Source: JAXDBM01 sp964460245 (GTDB lineage Bacteria; Desulfobacterota; Syntrophia; Syntrophales; Fen-1087). From it: DNA of 64,000 nt. A program made the position numbers and the translations under genes. The stretch is from assembly GCA_964460245.1 (NCBI GenBank), contig CAYWTL010000001.1, positions 1-64,000 of the forward strand, written 5' to 3'. Shown one piece after another: positions 53,594-62,227 of this stretch; the stretch's first letter is position 1; each line of letters opens with the position of its first letter. The notes beneath the pieces are model-generated. The model did no database searches. It saw only the letters and a program-made list of their open reading frames with translations, and had not been told where the DNA came from.

Positions 53594-53869
53594 CTATTTC
53601 CACTCGATCGTGTGCATTTTCAGAAGGAATTCCTTGAAGGCCTCCTTCGTGGTTTCGCGGATGTCCGCGATGTGGACAATGATCGCCTTGTTGCAGAAGG
53701 CATACCCGTCGGCGATCATTTCCGGAGTGTCGTCCTCGTCGCAGAAGTGCTGAATGAATTCCTGCGCGATGTTTCGGGCCTCCGTAATATCGCGCGCCGT
53801 CACCAGGTAGTGATGGCGCTGAACCTTGTCGTCTTCCTTCTCCGTGATTTTCACCCAGTAGTCCGGCAT
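53594..53869 (-). CDS. Small conserved-looking protein, function unknown
   Basis: A 91-residue soluble protein, MPDYWVKITEKEDD..., with an acidic centre (HFCDEDDTPEMIADGY) and a C-terminal helix. I do not recognise a family. Good coding composition, and the gene lies 15 bases after the YdcF-like gene on the same strand, so it is likely in its operon. Confidence 0.55.
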   Translation of the reverse strand: MPDYWVKITEKEDDKVQRHHYLVTARDITEARNIAQEFIQHFCDEDDTPEMIADGYAFCNKAIIVHIADIRETTKEAFKEFLLKMHTIEWK

Positions 53870-53884
53870 TCCCTCACCTCATTA

Positions 53885-54556
53885 TTACGCATCGGAAAAT
53901 TTGATCGGTATATATCCTCGAACCTGATAATATGCAAGTTTCAGCCACTCGGAAAAAAAATCCCGCACCCCGTCGTCGCTCTGCCACCACCGGTCGGGCT
54001 GATAGGTCGTGAAATAGGCCAGCGGAACGATTTTGATCTTCAGCGGCGCGGCGAGATGCCGGTAAACCAGGAAACTGCGGCGCATGTGAAACCCCTTGGC
54101 GAGCAGAACGGCGCTGCGGACCCCGCTTTGCGAAAGCAGTCCCAGAACGGACTGCGCCTCGGTCAGGGTCACGGGGTGACGAACCGGAACGGATACCACC
54201 TGGAACCGGCCCTCGGGAAGCGGCATGCGGGCCAGTTCTTTCTTCACCAGTTCCGGGTAGTCGCCGGGAAGCGCGAAAACCCGTCCCCCGTCCGGGTACT
54301 GATGCAAAACGACCAGGATCCGCCGGACTTTCCCGGACCGCAGCAGGTCTGCGGCGCGGCTGACGGCGGCCTGCTCCATCCAGGCATCGCCCTCCACAAC
54401 AGCCACATCGGCGGCGCCTGCCGGCGCCTTCTCGCCGGCCGCCAGAAACGCCCCGGCCCGGTTCAGGACCGGCTGATACAGGAAGGGGACGAGCAGCAGC
54501 AGGATCAGGACAATCGCCAGCAGGACGACCAGAATTTTTCCGGATGACCGTTTCAT
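53885..54556 (-). CDS. YdcF/ElyC-like (DUF218-type) membrane-anchored protein
   Basis: A 223-residue protein with one N-terminal membrane helix (ILVVLLAIVLILLLLVPFL) and a periplasmic domain. It has the order expected for DUF218: an early VAVVEGDAW strand, SRAADLLRSGKVRRILVV, TEAQSVLGLLSQSGVRSAVL and HMRRSFLVYRH. The usual V-V-L-G-G start is altered to VVEGD, so the assignment is tentative. Such proteins act in envelope polysaccharide metabolism; nothing nearby narrows this. Confidence 0.6.
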   Translation of the reverse strand: MKRSSGKILVVLLAIVLILLLLVPFLYQPVLNRAGAFLAAGEKAPAGAADVAVVEGDAWMEQAAVSRAADLLRSGKVRRILVVLHQYPDGGRVFALPGDYPELVKKELARMPLPEGRFQVVSVPVRHPVTLTEAQSVLGLLSQSGVRSAVLLAKGFHMRRSFLVYRHLAAPLKIKIVPLAYFTTYQPDRWWQSDDGVRDFFSEWLKLAYYQVRGYIPIKFSDA

Positions 54557-54622
54557 TTCTTTCCTCGTGCCCTCTCTATAATGTTCCGGCGGAAGTTCTT
54601 CAAGGTTTTTCTAAAAAAATGC

Positions 54623-54650
54623 TTGATTTTAAGCTTTTTTGTGCTATAGG
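54623..54650 (+). promoter_or_regulatory. metK promoter
   Basis: TTGATT (54623-54628), 16 bases, TATAGG (54645-54650); the start point would fall at about 54657, immediately before the riboswitch. Confidence 0.55.
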
Positions 54651-54654
54651 GCGG

Positions 54655-54717
54655 AACACAGCGGTGATTTAAGGGTAAATTGCTCCGCGATATAAATGTG
54701 CTAAAGCGCCGATCCCG
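54655..54717 (+). ncRNA. SAM-II riboswitch
   Basis: GCGGTGATTTAA, then a GGG-containing loop, TTGCTCCGCGA, TATAAATGTGCTAAAG. This follows the SAM-II order: P1 strand, U-G-A-U-U-U-A, P1' strand, A-U-A-A-A-U-G-U, G-C-U-A-A-A. P1 is GCGG (54661-54664) with CCGC (54685-54688). The loop GGG can pair with CC or CCC after the GCTAAAG to give the pseudoknot; the reference sequence I recall has CC with GG there, a compensatory swap. It is followed by a terminator and metK, so SAM should shut off its own synthesis. Confidence 0.78.
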
Positions 54718-54729
54718 AGTTGAGATCAA

Positions 54730-54759
54730 CCCGCGCTCCGGCGCGGGTTTTTTATTTTT
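54730..54759 (+). terminator. Intrinsic terminator between SAM-II riboswitch and metK
   Basis: CCCGCGC-TCCG-GCGCGGG followed by TTTTTTATTTTT. It probably acts as the expression platform of the riboswitch. Confidence 0.85.
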
Positions 54760-54785
54760 GCGAGGCAAATGAAAGGAGAGCAAAG

Positions 54786-55976
54786 ATGCAAATTTCGTCG
54801 GAAAGTATCAAAGTCGGACATCCGGACGTTGTCGCCGACATCATCGCGGCCAATGTCATCGCAGCCATTCTGGATGAGGAAAAGAAGGAGAAGGACGGCC
54901 TGAACCTGGGAAACATGCCCCACTGCGGCATCGAGGTCTTCCTGGGCAAGGGGATCTGCGTTGTCGGCGGGGAAGTCCGGACGCGGGTATACGTCGACAT
55001 CGACAAAATCGCCCGCGAAGCGGTCCTGGCGCTCGGTTACAACGACGCGGCCGTCGGGCTCAACGGAAATTCGATGGGAGTCCTCAACGCCATCATTCCT
55101 CAATCCCCGGACATCAATCAGGGCACGTCCATGAAACTGAACAAAAAGCACCAGATCGGCGCCGGCGACCAGGGCATCATGTACGGCTTCGCCTGCGACG
55201 AGACTCCGGAACTGTTGCCCCTCCCCTATGTCCTGGTCAGCCGGCTGATGCGTGCCTTCGAGAACTGCGGCGATCCCGATTTCGCGCCCGACGGAAAGGG
55301 CCAGGTGTCCGTGGAGTACGACGAAAAGACCGGCAAGCCCGTCCGTCTTGCCAAGGTGCTGATGTCCAACGCCATCGATTACCGCCGGGTGAAGAAATCC
55401 GACAAGGGCAGGATTCGGGAAAAGGCCCGGAAAATAGCCTTTGAGTGCGACTGCACCCATGGCTGGATCGACAAGAAAACGGAATTCCTGTTCAACCCGA
55501 CCGGGGAATGGCAGGCCGTCAACTCCTGCAGCGCCGCCGACTCCGGCGTCACCGGCCGCAAGCTGGTCGTGCAGTTCTACGGCGGATATCCGGGCGCCCA
55601 GATGGGCGGCGGTTCGGTGGTCAACAAGTCGCCGGAAAAGGTCGACTGCTCGGCGGCCTTCGGCGCCCGATACGTGGCGAAGAACATCGTCGCCGCGGGG
55701 CTGGCCACGAAGTGCTCCATTCAGCTCGCCTACGCCATCGGCGTGGCCAAGCCCTTCTCCATCTATGTCGACACCTTCGGAACGGGAAAAGTGCCGGACC
55801 GGCAGCTCGCGAAGATCGTCACGCAGGTCTTCGACCTCACGCCGGGCGGAATGATCGAGAAGTTCGACCTTCTCAACAGCAAGGTGTACCGGGAAATCCC
55901 CGTCACGCTCTTCATGAACAACTACCGCTGGGAAAAAACCGATATGGTCAAAGTCCTGAAAGCGGCGATCCGATAG
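54786..55976 (+). CDS. metK: S-adenosylmethionine synthetase, divergent bacterial type
   Basis: A 396-residue protein with AAAGGAGAG upstream. SSESIKVGHPDVVADIIA near residues 4-21 keeps the GHPD His but not the Lys of GHPDKIAD. SPDINQGT, GAGDQGIMYGFACDETPE and DSGVTGRKLVV are retained, as is AARYVAKNIVAAGLA-like GARYVAKNIVAAGLATKC. The Gly-rich loop GGPxGD of typical MetK reads NSCSAAD, and KVDRSAAY reads KVDCSAAF. This looks like a distinct MetK subtype. The SAM-II riboswitch directly upstream supports the function. Confidence 0.88.
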   Translation: MQISSESIKVGHPDVVADIIAANVIAAILDEEKKEKDGLNLGNMPHCGIEVFLGKGICVVGGEVRTRVYVDIDKIAREAVLALGYNDAAVGLNGNSMGVLNAIIPQSPDINQGTSMKLNKKHQIGAGDQGIMYGFACDETPELLPLPYVLVSRLMRAFENCGDPDFAPDGKGQVSVEYDEKTGKPVRLAKVLMSNAIDYRRVKKSDKGRIREKARKIAFECDCTHGWIDKKTEFLFNPTGEWQAVNSCSAADSGVTGRKLVVQFYGGYPGAQMGGGSVVNKSPEKVDCSAAFGARYVAKNIVAAGLATKCSIQLAYAIGVAKPFSIYVDTFGTGKVPDRQLAKIVTQVFDLTPGGMIEKFDLLNSKVYREIPVTLFMNNYRWEKTDMVKVLKAAIR

Positions 55977-56040
55977 GCCCGGCCCCGTCCGGATGCCTTG
56001 GCCCCCGGCCCGGGCGTCCGGACACCCGGGACGCCCGGCC

Positions 56041-57231
56041 ATGCACCCTTCCTACCCCAGAATCCGGCTGAAGCCCGGCCGCGAAGTCTCCCTGCAAAAG
56101 GGTCACCCCTGGATCTTTTCCGGGGCCCTGGACGCCGTAGAGGGAAACCCCGCTTCGGGCGACATCGTGCTCGCCGCCACCCGCGCCGGGGAACCGCTGG
56201 CCCTGGGCTTCTTCAATCCCGAAAGCGACATCGCCTTTCGGCTGCTGACCCGCCGGACCGGCACGCTCGCGGATGACCGCTTCTGGCGGGGCCGCATCGC
56301 CGCCGCCGCGGCCCTTCGGCAGCGGCTCATCCCGGCTGACACGACCGCCTGGCGCCTGATCAATGCCGAGGGCGACGGCATTCCGGGCCTGATCGTGGAC
56401 CGCTACGGCGCCTTTCTCGTCATCTCGATCGAAACGGCGGGCGCGGAAAAACACAGGGGCATGATCCTCGACGCCCTTCGCAGGGAGGTCCATCCGGAGG
56501 GAATTTACGAGCGGAGCGAAGGGCGGGCGCGCCGGCGCGAGGGATTGCCGGACCGGACCGCCACGGCTTTCGGCGCCGCTCCGCCGGAAACGATCGAAAT
56601 CCGGGAAAACGGCCTGGCATTCGCGGTGGACATCCGCACGGGCCAGAAAACCGGCTTTTTCCTGGACCAGCGCGACAACCGCGACCGCATCGGCCGGATC
56701 AGCCGGAACGCCGCCGTGCTGAACTGCTTCTCCTACACCGGCGGCTTCTCCGTCTACTGCGCATACGGCGGGGCAAAGCGGGTCGTTTCCGTCGACGCGT
56801 CCGGGCCGGCGAATGTTCTGGCCCGGAGCAACCTCGAACGAAACCGATTTTCGGCTCAGGACCACCCGGTTGTTCAGGCCGACGCTTTTTCGTTCCTGAG
56901 GGAGACGGCAGAGCGGTTCGACCTGGTGATCCTGGATCCGCCTCCTTTCGCCAAATCCCGAAAAGACACGGCTCAGGCCGCGCGGGGATACAAGGACATC
57001 AACCTGCAGGCCGTCCGGCGCCTCTCGGAAGGCGGCCTGCTGGCCACCTTCTCCTGCTCCAATCACCTGGATGAAATCCTGTTCGAGAAGATCGTGATCG
57101 CCGCCGCGCGCGACGCCGGACGGGAGATGCAGCTTGTGGCGCGGCTGGGCCCCGGACCGGATCACCCCGTGAATCTGGCGCATCCGGAGGGACGCTACCT
57201 CAAGGGTCTTCTGCTTCGATCTTCAGCCTGA
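56041..57231 (+). CDS. RlmI-like 23S rRNA (cytosine-C5) methyltransferase
   Basis: A 396-residue protein. PRIRLKPGREVSLQKGHPWIF at the N-terminus (read here in two parts) is a PUA-type RNA-binding domain; the SAM domain has FFLDQRDNR near 208, VLNCFSYTGGFSVYCAYGG near 227 and the catalytic-region motif VILDPPPFAKS near 302, with TFSCSNH near 342. These are the RlmI/Cfr-unrelated class I marks. A G+C-rich hairpin at about 56004-56039 ends at the start codon and may mask it. It follows metK by 64 bases. Confidence 0.85.
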   Translation: MHPSYPRIRLKPGREVSLQKGHPWIFSGALDAVEGNPASGDIVLAATRAGEPLALGFFNPESDIAFRLLTRRTGTLADDRFWRGRIAAAAALRQRLIPADTTAWRLINAEGDGIPGLIVDRYGAFLVISIETAGAEKHRGMILDALRREVHPEGIYERSEGRARRREGLPDRTATAFGAAPPETIEIRENGLAFAVDIRTGQKTGFFLDQRDNRDRIGRISRNAAVLNCFSYTGGFSVYCAYGGAKRVVSVDASGPANVLARSNLERNRFSAQDHPVVQADAFSFLRETAERFDLVILDPPPFAKSRKDTAQAARGYKDINLQAVRRLSEGGLLATFSCSNHLDEILFEKIVIAAARDAGREMQLVARLGPGPDHPVNLAHPEGRYLKGLLLRSSA

Positions 57232-57271
57232 CGGGTGAGTCGACGCCCTGATTCCGTCGGGGACCTCGGCG

Positions 57272-58111
57272 CTACCGAAGAAGAAAGAAGAGGGCCTGAA
57301 ACACCGCCCATGCCAGCACGGCAACGGTCAGGAGCGCGCAGAGGCCCGCCAGGGCCCGAAGGAAAAAGGTCTCCCGCCGCCGTTCCTGGTAGCCCGCGGC
57401 AAAGGCGAGCAGGATGCCGGCCAGAACGCCGCCCCCGTGAGCCCAGTTGTTGATCCCCGGAATCAGGAGCCCGAAGAGGACCAGCCCCACGACCCATCCC
57501 ATGGCCTGCCGGTAGATCGTCTCGCCGTAGAAGCCCCCCCGGCTCTTCCCGTAATAGAGAATCGCTCCGATCAGCCCGCATACGCTGGCCGACGCCCCGA
57601 TGGTCAGGGGAATGCCCGCCAGGACGGACAGATAGAACCCGGCGATCCCGGCCAGGATGTAGATCAGCACGAAGCGGCTCGCGCCGAATTCCCGAATGAC
57701 AAAAGGCCCCAGTTGCCAGAGGGCCGCCATGTTGAAGAAAATGTGGAGAATCCCGCCATGGAGGAAGGATGCCGATATCAGGGTCCACCAGCGGCCGTAT
57801 TGCGCGACGGGGATGGCGCCCGTCGCGCCGAGCAGGAAAAGGCTCCCTTCGGACGGGGCCAGAAGCCCGATCGGATTGGCCGTAAATCCCAGGGATGAGG
57901 GATTCAGCAAAAGCGACAGGAGAAAAAAAACGGCGTTCGCGTAAATGATGATCCGGACCATGTCCGGAAAGCCCGACAAGAGCCGGCTGAAAAACAGAGA
58001 TGCCTTGCGGGACCCGGGGCGGGACAGGCCGCAGTAGGGGCAGGCCGGCTCGTCGATGCTGATCAGCCGGCGGCAATTCGGGCAGAGCATGGAATTCTTG
58101 GCGGTCGTCAT
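57272..58111 (-). CDS. Rhomboid-family membrane protein with N-terminal zinc ribbon
   Basis: A 279-residue protein. CPNCRRLISIDEPACPYCG near residues 10-28 is a zinc ribbon. About six membrane helices follow. The rhomboid serine is in GASASVCGLIGAIL, where the usual G-x-S-G has Ala in place of the last Gly, and the catalytic His in NNWAHGGGVLAG. The W-R region is GRWWTLISASFLHGGILHIFFN. So an intramembrane protease is likely. It starts eight bases after the TraB-family gene. Confidence 0.82.
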   Translation of the reverse strand: MTTAKNSMLCPNCRRLISIDEPACPYCGLSRPGSRKASLFFSRLLSGFPDMVRIIIYANAVFFLLSLLLNPSSLGFTANPIGLLAPSEGSLFLLGATGAIPVAQYGRWWTLISASFLHGGILHIFFNMAALWQLGPFVIREFGASRFVLIYILAGIAGFYLSVLAGIPLTIGASASVCGLIGAILYYGKSRGGFYGETIYRQAMGWVVGLVLFGLLIPGINNWAHGGGVLAGILLAFAAGYQERRRETFFLRALAGLCALLTVAVLAWAVFQALFFLLR

Positions 58112-58119
58112 CCGCAATC

Positions 58120-59280
58120 CTAAAAAAAGTACTTCATCATCACCGGGATCGCGATAAAGGTGCCCACGGAGGTCGTCAGGTTCACAATGGCCACGAGCAG
58201 GAGAATGCGCGTGATCTTGTTGTGGAAAAAACCTCTCACCGTGGTGACGTCGTCCTTCAGGTCGAGAAAATCCCGGACCTGCGGCTTGCGAAACGTCGCT
58301 TCCGTCAACCCGGCGATCCAGCCCGTGGCGATGAAGGGATGAAGCGTGGCCAGCGGCGCCGAGAGGGCCGAGGCGAGAACGGTCAGCGGGTGCGCAAGCA
58401 TAAGAAGGGCGCCGGCCGTCGCGCAGGTCGCCGTAATCAGCGACCAGGACCAGATCATGTTCATGCTGGTCTCCCCCCCGGAGTAGAAGAAGCCGGCGAC
58501 GAACAGGGCGATGACGGCCGCGGAAAATCCCCACCCGAAGAAGCGGGGCCAGAAGCCCGGCGGCGGGACGGTATTGATCCGGTCGATGTCGATCTCCCTG
58601 CCCATGTTTTCCAGAATGCCCGGGATGTGGCCGGCGCCCACCACGGCCACGATTTTGCGCCCCGGGCTGCGGCCGATGCGGTGGGCGAGGAACTGGTCCC
58701 TCTCGTCGATCAGGGTGGTCTTCAGTTCGGGCATTTTTTCGCCGACCGTTTTCAGGGCCAGATCGAGGACATCGTGCTGCTTGAGCTTCTCGATCTCCTC
58801 CTCGGTGATGTCCTCCCCGACAAAGAGGGACAGGACCATGTCGAAAAGGAACCTCATCCGGGTCCAGAACCCCATCGTCCGCCAGGCCCGGAGCAGCGTC
58901 ACGCGGATCTCCCGGTCCGCCAAGACCACCTGCGCCCCGGTTTCACCGGCCCGCTGAATCGCCCGAATCATCTCCTCGCCGGGGGTAACATGGAAGCGTT
59001 CCGCGATCTTCTTCTGAAAGGACATCATCAGCAACTGCGCCAGCAGCAGAGCCGTCCGGTTTTCCCGGATCACCCGCACGATGTCCGTCTCCTGCCACTT
59101 GTCCTTCTGCCGAATGGCTTCGAAGCGGGCCTCGCAGAGTTCCACGCAGACCGTGTCCGGCTTCTCCTCCGCGATCACGCGATCGACCAGATCGGCGCTT
59201 TCCCTGGAAACATGGGCGGTGCCGACGAGGATGATCTCCCGGCCGTCGATGGCCAGGCGATGCACATTTTGATGATCCAA
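58120..59280 (-). CDS. TraB/PrgY-family membrane protein
   Basis: A protein of about 386 residues. The soluble N-terminal part has IILVGTAHVSRESADLV, VCVELCEARF, VLADREIRVTLLRAW and VAVVGAGHIPGI, the GTAHVS / E-L / D-R / G-A-G-H pattern of the TraB family. The C-terminal third has several membrane helices. TTG 59280 with AAGGGA seven bases upstream is the preferred start; the frame is open upstream but poorly conserved. The family includes a pheromone-shutdown protein and putative metalloproteases; its role here is unknown. Confidence 0.8.
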   Translation of the reverse strand: MDHQNVHRLAIDGREIILVGTAHVSRESADLVDRVIAEEKPDTVCVELCEARFEAIRQKDKWQETDIVRVIRENRTALLLAQLLMMSFQKKIAERFHVTPGEEMIRAIQRAGETGAQVVLADREIRVTLLRAWRTMGFWTRMRFLFDMVLSLFVGEDITEEEIEKLKQHDVLDLALKTVGEKMPELKTTLIDERDQFLAHRIGRSPGRKIVAVVGAGHIPGILENMGREIDIDRINTVPPPGFWPRFFGWGFSAAVIALFVAGFFYSGGETSMNMIWSWSLITATCATAGALLMLAHPLTVLASALSAPLATLHPFIATGWIAGLTEATFRKPQVRDFLDLKDDVTTVRGFFHNKITRILLLVAIVNLTTSVGTFIAIPVMMKYFF

Positions 59281-59422
59281 CGGAACGTCCCTTCGGAACC
59301 GGACCGGAATGGCCCGGAAATTCCGGATTTTTCGACTCGCTACTACCAGCATTGGTCGGGGTTGTAAAGAGAAATGCAAAAAGGCATGGTCTTTTCGACC
59401 GGTTTGCATTAAGGCAAGGGGC

Positions 59423-60634
59423 ATGGAGATGCGGGTGAAAACCGGCGACGCCGTGGAAGTTCTGATCGAACGGGTTGCCTTCGGCGGTGAGGGGGTGGGC
59501 CGCGTCGGCGCGATGGTCGTTTTCGTCCCCTTCACCGCAGCGGGCGACCGTGTCGAAATAACGGTGACCGAAACGAAGAGGAGATACGTGAGAGGGAAAA
59601 TCCGCCGGTTATGCGTCCCCTCCAAGGAAAGGCAGCAGCCCCTCTGCCGTCATTTCACCGACTGCGGCGGCTGCCGGTACCAGCACATCCGCCATCCGGA
59701 ACAGGTCCGGATCAAACAATTCCAGGTCGCCGAGCTCTTCGAACGCATCGGGAAAATGCCCTCCCCGCCTGTGCGGGAGATCATCCCGTCCCCCCTGCCC
59801 TTTCACTACCGCGTCAAGGCGGATTACCACCTCGCCCTGCCGCCGGGGCAACCCCCCATCCTCGGCTTCATGAACGTCTCGAACCGCCGCGTGACCGACA
59901 TCGACCGCTGCGAGATCGTCGATGATACGATCAACCGGGCCTGCCGCGCGTTCCGTCAGGACCTGGCGGCGGGCCGGATCGCGAAGCCCCGGGACCGCCA
60001 GACCGTCTGGTCCGCGGACACACCCGGCGGGAACGCGGAGGTGATCACGGATTTCCGCGTTCCTCGGTTCGTCACCCGGACGGTCATGGGGCATCGCCTG
60101 CAGGTCCCCTACCGGGGCTTCTTCCAGGCGAACGGGGCCCTTCTTCCGCGCCTGGTCGCGGCCGTGGTGGAAGCGGCGGACCCGACGGGCCGGGAAACCA
60201 TAGCCGATGTTCACTGCGGTTCCGGGTTGTTCTCGCTCTTTCTCGCCCCGCATGCCCGCGCCGTCCACGGCATCGAGTCGGACGGCGAGGCGGTCCATTG
60301 CGCCCGCCGGAATCATCGCGAGGCCGGCCTGGCGAATGCCGCTTTCCATCGGGGAGACGCAGGGGAAGTGCTGAACGGGATTTTTGTCGCCGGAAAAAGA
60401 AAGATCGACATCCTCGTCCTCGATCCGCCGAGAACCGGCTGCGATTCGGCGCTGCTCTCGGCCCTGGTCGACCTGAGACCGGGAAGAATCGTTTACGTCT
60501 CCTGCAACCCGGCAACGCAAGCCCGGGATATCCGTTGTCTGGCGGATCGGGGCTTCAGGCTGAAATACCTTCAGCCCTTCGACATGTTTTCCCAGACCGC
60601 CCACATCGAGGTCGTCGCCCTGCTGGAGCGATAG
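59423..60634 (+). CDS. RNA (uracil-C5) methyltransferase, TrmA/RlmD family with TRAM domain
   Basis: A 403-residue protein. The N-terminal TRAM domain contains VEVLIERVAFGGEGVGRVG; CRHFTDCGGCRYQHI holds the Cys ligands of the 4Fe-4S cluster seen in RlmD-type enzymes. The SAM domain has RGFFQANGALLPRLV, ADVHCGSGLFSLFLA and LDPPRTGC; the catalytic Cys is in VYVSCNPATQARDI. It methylates uridine in rRNA or tRNA; the target cannot be told. Start ATG 59423 with AAGGCAAGGGG upstream. Confidence 0.88.
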   Translation: MEMRVKTGDAVEVLIERVAFGGEGVGRVGAMVVFVPFTAAGDRVEITVTETKRRYVRGKIRRLCVPSKERQQPLCRHFTDCGGCRYQHIRHPEQVRIKQFQVAELFERIGKMPSPPVREIIPSPLPFHYRVKADYHLALPPGQPPILGFMNVSNRRVTDIDRCEIVDDTINRACRAFRQDLAAGRIAKPRDRQTVWSADTPGGNAEVITDFRVPRFVTRTVMGHRLQVPYRGFFQANGALLPRLVAAVVEAADPTGRETIADVHCGSGLFSLFLAPHARAVHGIESDGEAVHCARRNHREAGLANAAFHRGDAGEVLNGIFVAGKRKIDILVLDPPRTGCDSALLSALVDLRPGRIVYVSCNPATQARDIRCLADRGFRLKYLQPFDMFSQTAHIEVVALLER

Positions 60635-60758
60635 CGCCTTCCGTCAACATCCCTTTTCATATCGGCGGAAAGGCATCTGCCTTTTCCAATCCGTGAAAAA
60701 CGGCGAGATGCAATCCGTCCCGCTTTTGCAGAATCTCCCCTTCCGTCCGGGAACCGTT

Positions 60759-61175
60759 TTACGCCGATGGCCTCGGGGGCAGGCCCGGCATCTCACGAGC
60801 CTGGGCGACGGTGGCGACCTCGCGGTTCAGCTCTTCGGCGATCCGCTTCACCCAGGCCACGACTTGGGCGTTGCTTTTCACCTTCTCCCCTTTCCGGTAG
60901 TAGATGTTGTCCTCCATCCCGACCCGGACATGACCGCCCATGATGATGCCCATGACGTTCATGGGATTCTGGAAAGTGCTGACGCCGATGACGGCAAACA
61001 TCGAATTCGGCGGCAGATCCAAGGCTAAAACAGTCAGGCTGTGTTTGCCCGGCGCCAGGATCAGGGGGGGATGATAGCTGAACCCCTCGGGTTTGATGAC
61101 AGCGACCCGGGTCACGTCGATGTTGTCCACCTCGATGAAGATTCGGTTCCGGTCGGGAACCCGTTCGGACCGGCG
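60759..61175 (-). pseudogene. C-terminal fragment of a beta-keto acid cleavage enzyme (DUF849)
   Basis: About 138 codons, or 123 residues from a GTG at 61130. GGHVRVGMEDNIYYRKGEKV and LNREVATVAQAREM are the conserved end of DUF849/BKACE enzymes, normally about 290 residues. The N-terminal half of the barrel with its metal-binding histidines is absent. The frame continues upstream without a break to the TAG of the M48 protease gene at 61176-61178. I read it as a gene cut by a rearrangement, although in a draft assembly a false join is possible. Confidence 0.65.
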
Positions 61176-62120
61176 CTATTTCTTGCGAAGTCCCGCGGCC
61201 GCCTGCTTGGCTCTACCGAAATCGGCGGTGCTGACCAGCCCTTTCTTTGCAGGGCTGTTCATGGCCAGTTCGTTCATCTGTTTCACCCGTTCCTCGCTGG
61301 GAGGGTGCGTGCTCATCGCATCGGCAAGGCTGCTCAACACGGCTCCGCCGCTTTTCCTGGCGTTTTTCTCCGTCTCGAGGAGCTTCTCGTAAAATTTCCC
61401 GACCTGGTCCTTGTCGTATCCGGCGCCGACCGCATACTTGAAGCCGATGCGATCCGCTTCCATCTCGTCTTCCCGGGAATTCACCAGGAATGTGTATTTC
61501 TGAACGAGCAGGCCGCCGCCCGCACCCAGTGCGCCCCCGATCAATGCCGCTCTCGCCATGCAGGCGGCGTCTCCGTCCCCGCAGAGCAGCATCCCCAGGC
61601 CGAAACCGGCCGCCGCGCCGACGATGCCCCCGCCACCCGCCAGGAGCCAGGTTTTGTTCTCGGCTTTCTCCATCGCGTACATCCGCTCCGCGGCGTGTCT
61701 GGCAACGACGTGTCCGATCTCATGCGAAATGACTCCGGACAGCTCCGCCTCGTTGGATGCCATGGCAATCAGCGGTGCGGTCACGAACACTTTTCCCGCC
61801 GGCATCGCAAATGCGTTGACGGCGGCCACATCGACCACGGCAAACTCATAGTGGTAGGGATTGCCCTCCAGGTTGTTCGCCCGGACGATTTTCATGCCGA
61901 GATTCGAAACATAATCCTGCAGCTCCCGGTTCCCGGCCGGCGGATAATCCTTGAGCATCTTCGGAAGCGCCTCTTCCGTCAGCCGGCGCTCGTCCTGCAC
62001 GGTCATGGGAATTTCCTGCCCCACGTTGCTTCCCTCGCGATAACGCGAACTGGTTGCCGGAGCGCAGGAAAGGATTGCCGCAGATGACAACAGGATGAAT
62101 AAGAGAATCTTCTTTTTCAT
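61176..62120 (-). CDS. M48 family metalloprotease, lipoprotein
   Basis: A 314-residue protein. KKKILLFILLSSAAILSCAP is a lipoprotein signal, Cys near residue 18. The zinc-protease motif is SHEIGHVVARHAAERM (HExxH) near residue 130, with the third ligand in REDEMEADRIGFKYA near 215, and STHPPSEERVKQMNEL is the family C-terminal mark. A glycine-rich hydrophobic segment (GGGGIVGAAAGFGLGML) sits in between. Probably periplasmic or outer-membrane quality control, like other M48B lipoproteins. The stop TAG is followed in frame by a DUF849 fragment. Confidence 0.88.
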   Translation of the reverse strand: MKKKILLFILLSSAAILSCAPATSSRYREGSNVGQEIPMTVQDERRLTEEALPKMLKDYPPAGNRELQDYVSNLGMKIVRANNLEGNPYHYEFAVVDVAAVNAFAMPAGKVFVTAPLIAMASNEAELSGVISHEIGHVVARHAAERMYAMEKAENKTWLLAGGGGIVGAAAGFGLGMLLCGDGDAACMARAALIGGALGAGGGLLVQKYTFLVNSREDEMEADRIGFKYAVGAGYDKDQVGKFYEKLLETEKNARKSGGAVLSSLADAMSTHPPSEERVKQMNELAMNSPAKKGLVSTADFGRAKQAAAGLRKK

Positions 62121-62227
62121 GGCTAACTCCTTGTGATTCGTTTTCGCATTTCCTGTCACGTGATGAGGGTACATTCGTCGAGAGACCCGCGGCTGTCCGC
62201 TTCCGCGCACGCCGGAAAATCCCTGTC

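Noticed and set aside
61176..61178. M48-DUF849 read-through fusion protein via TAG
   Set aside because: The M48 protein has a natural-looking end and the DUF849 part lacks its N-terminal half; same frame has a one-in-three chance. A broken gene is simpler.
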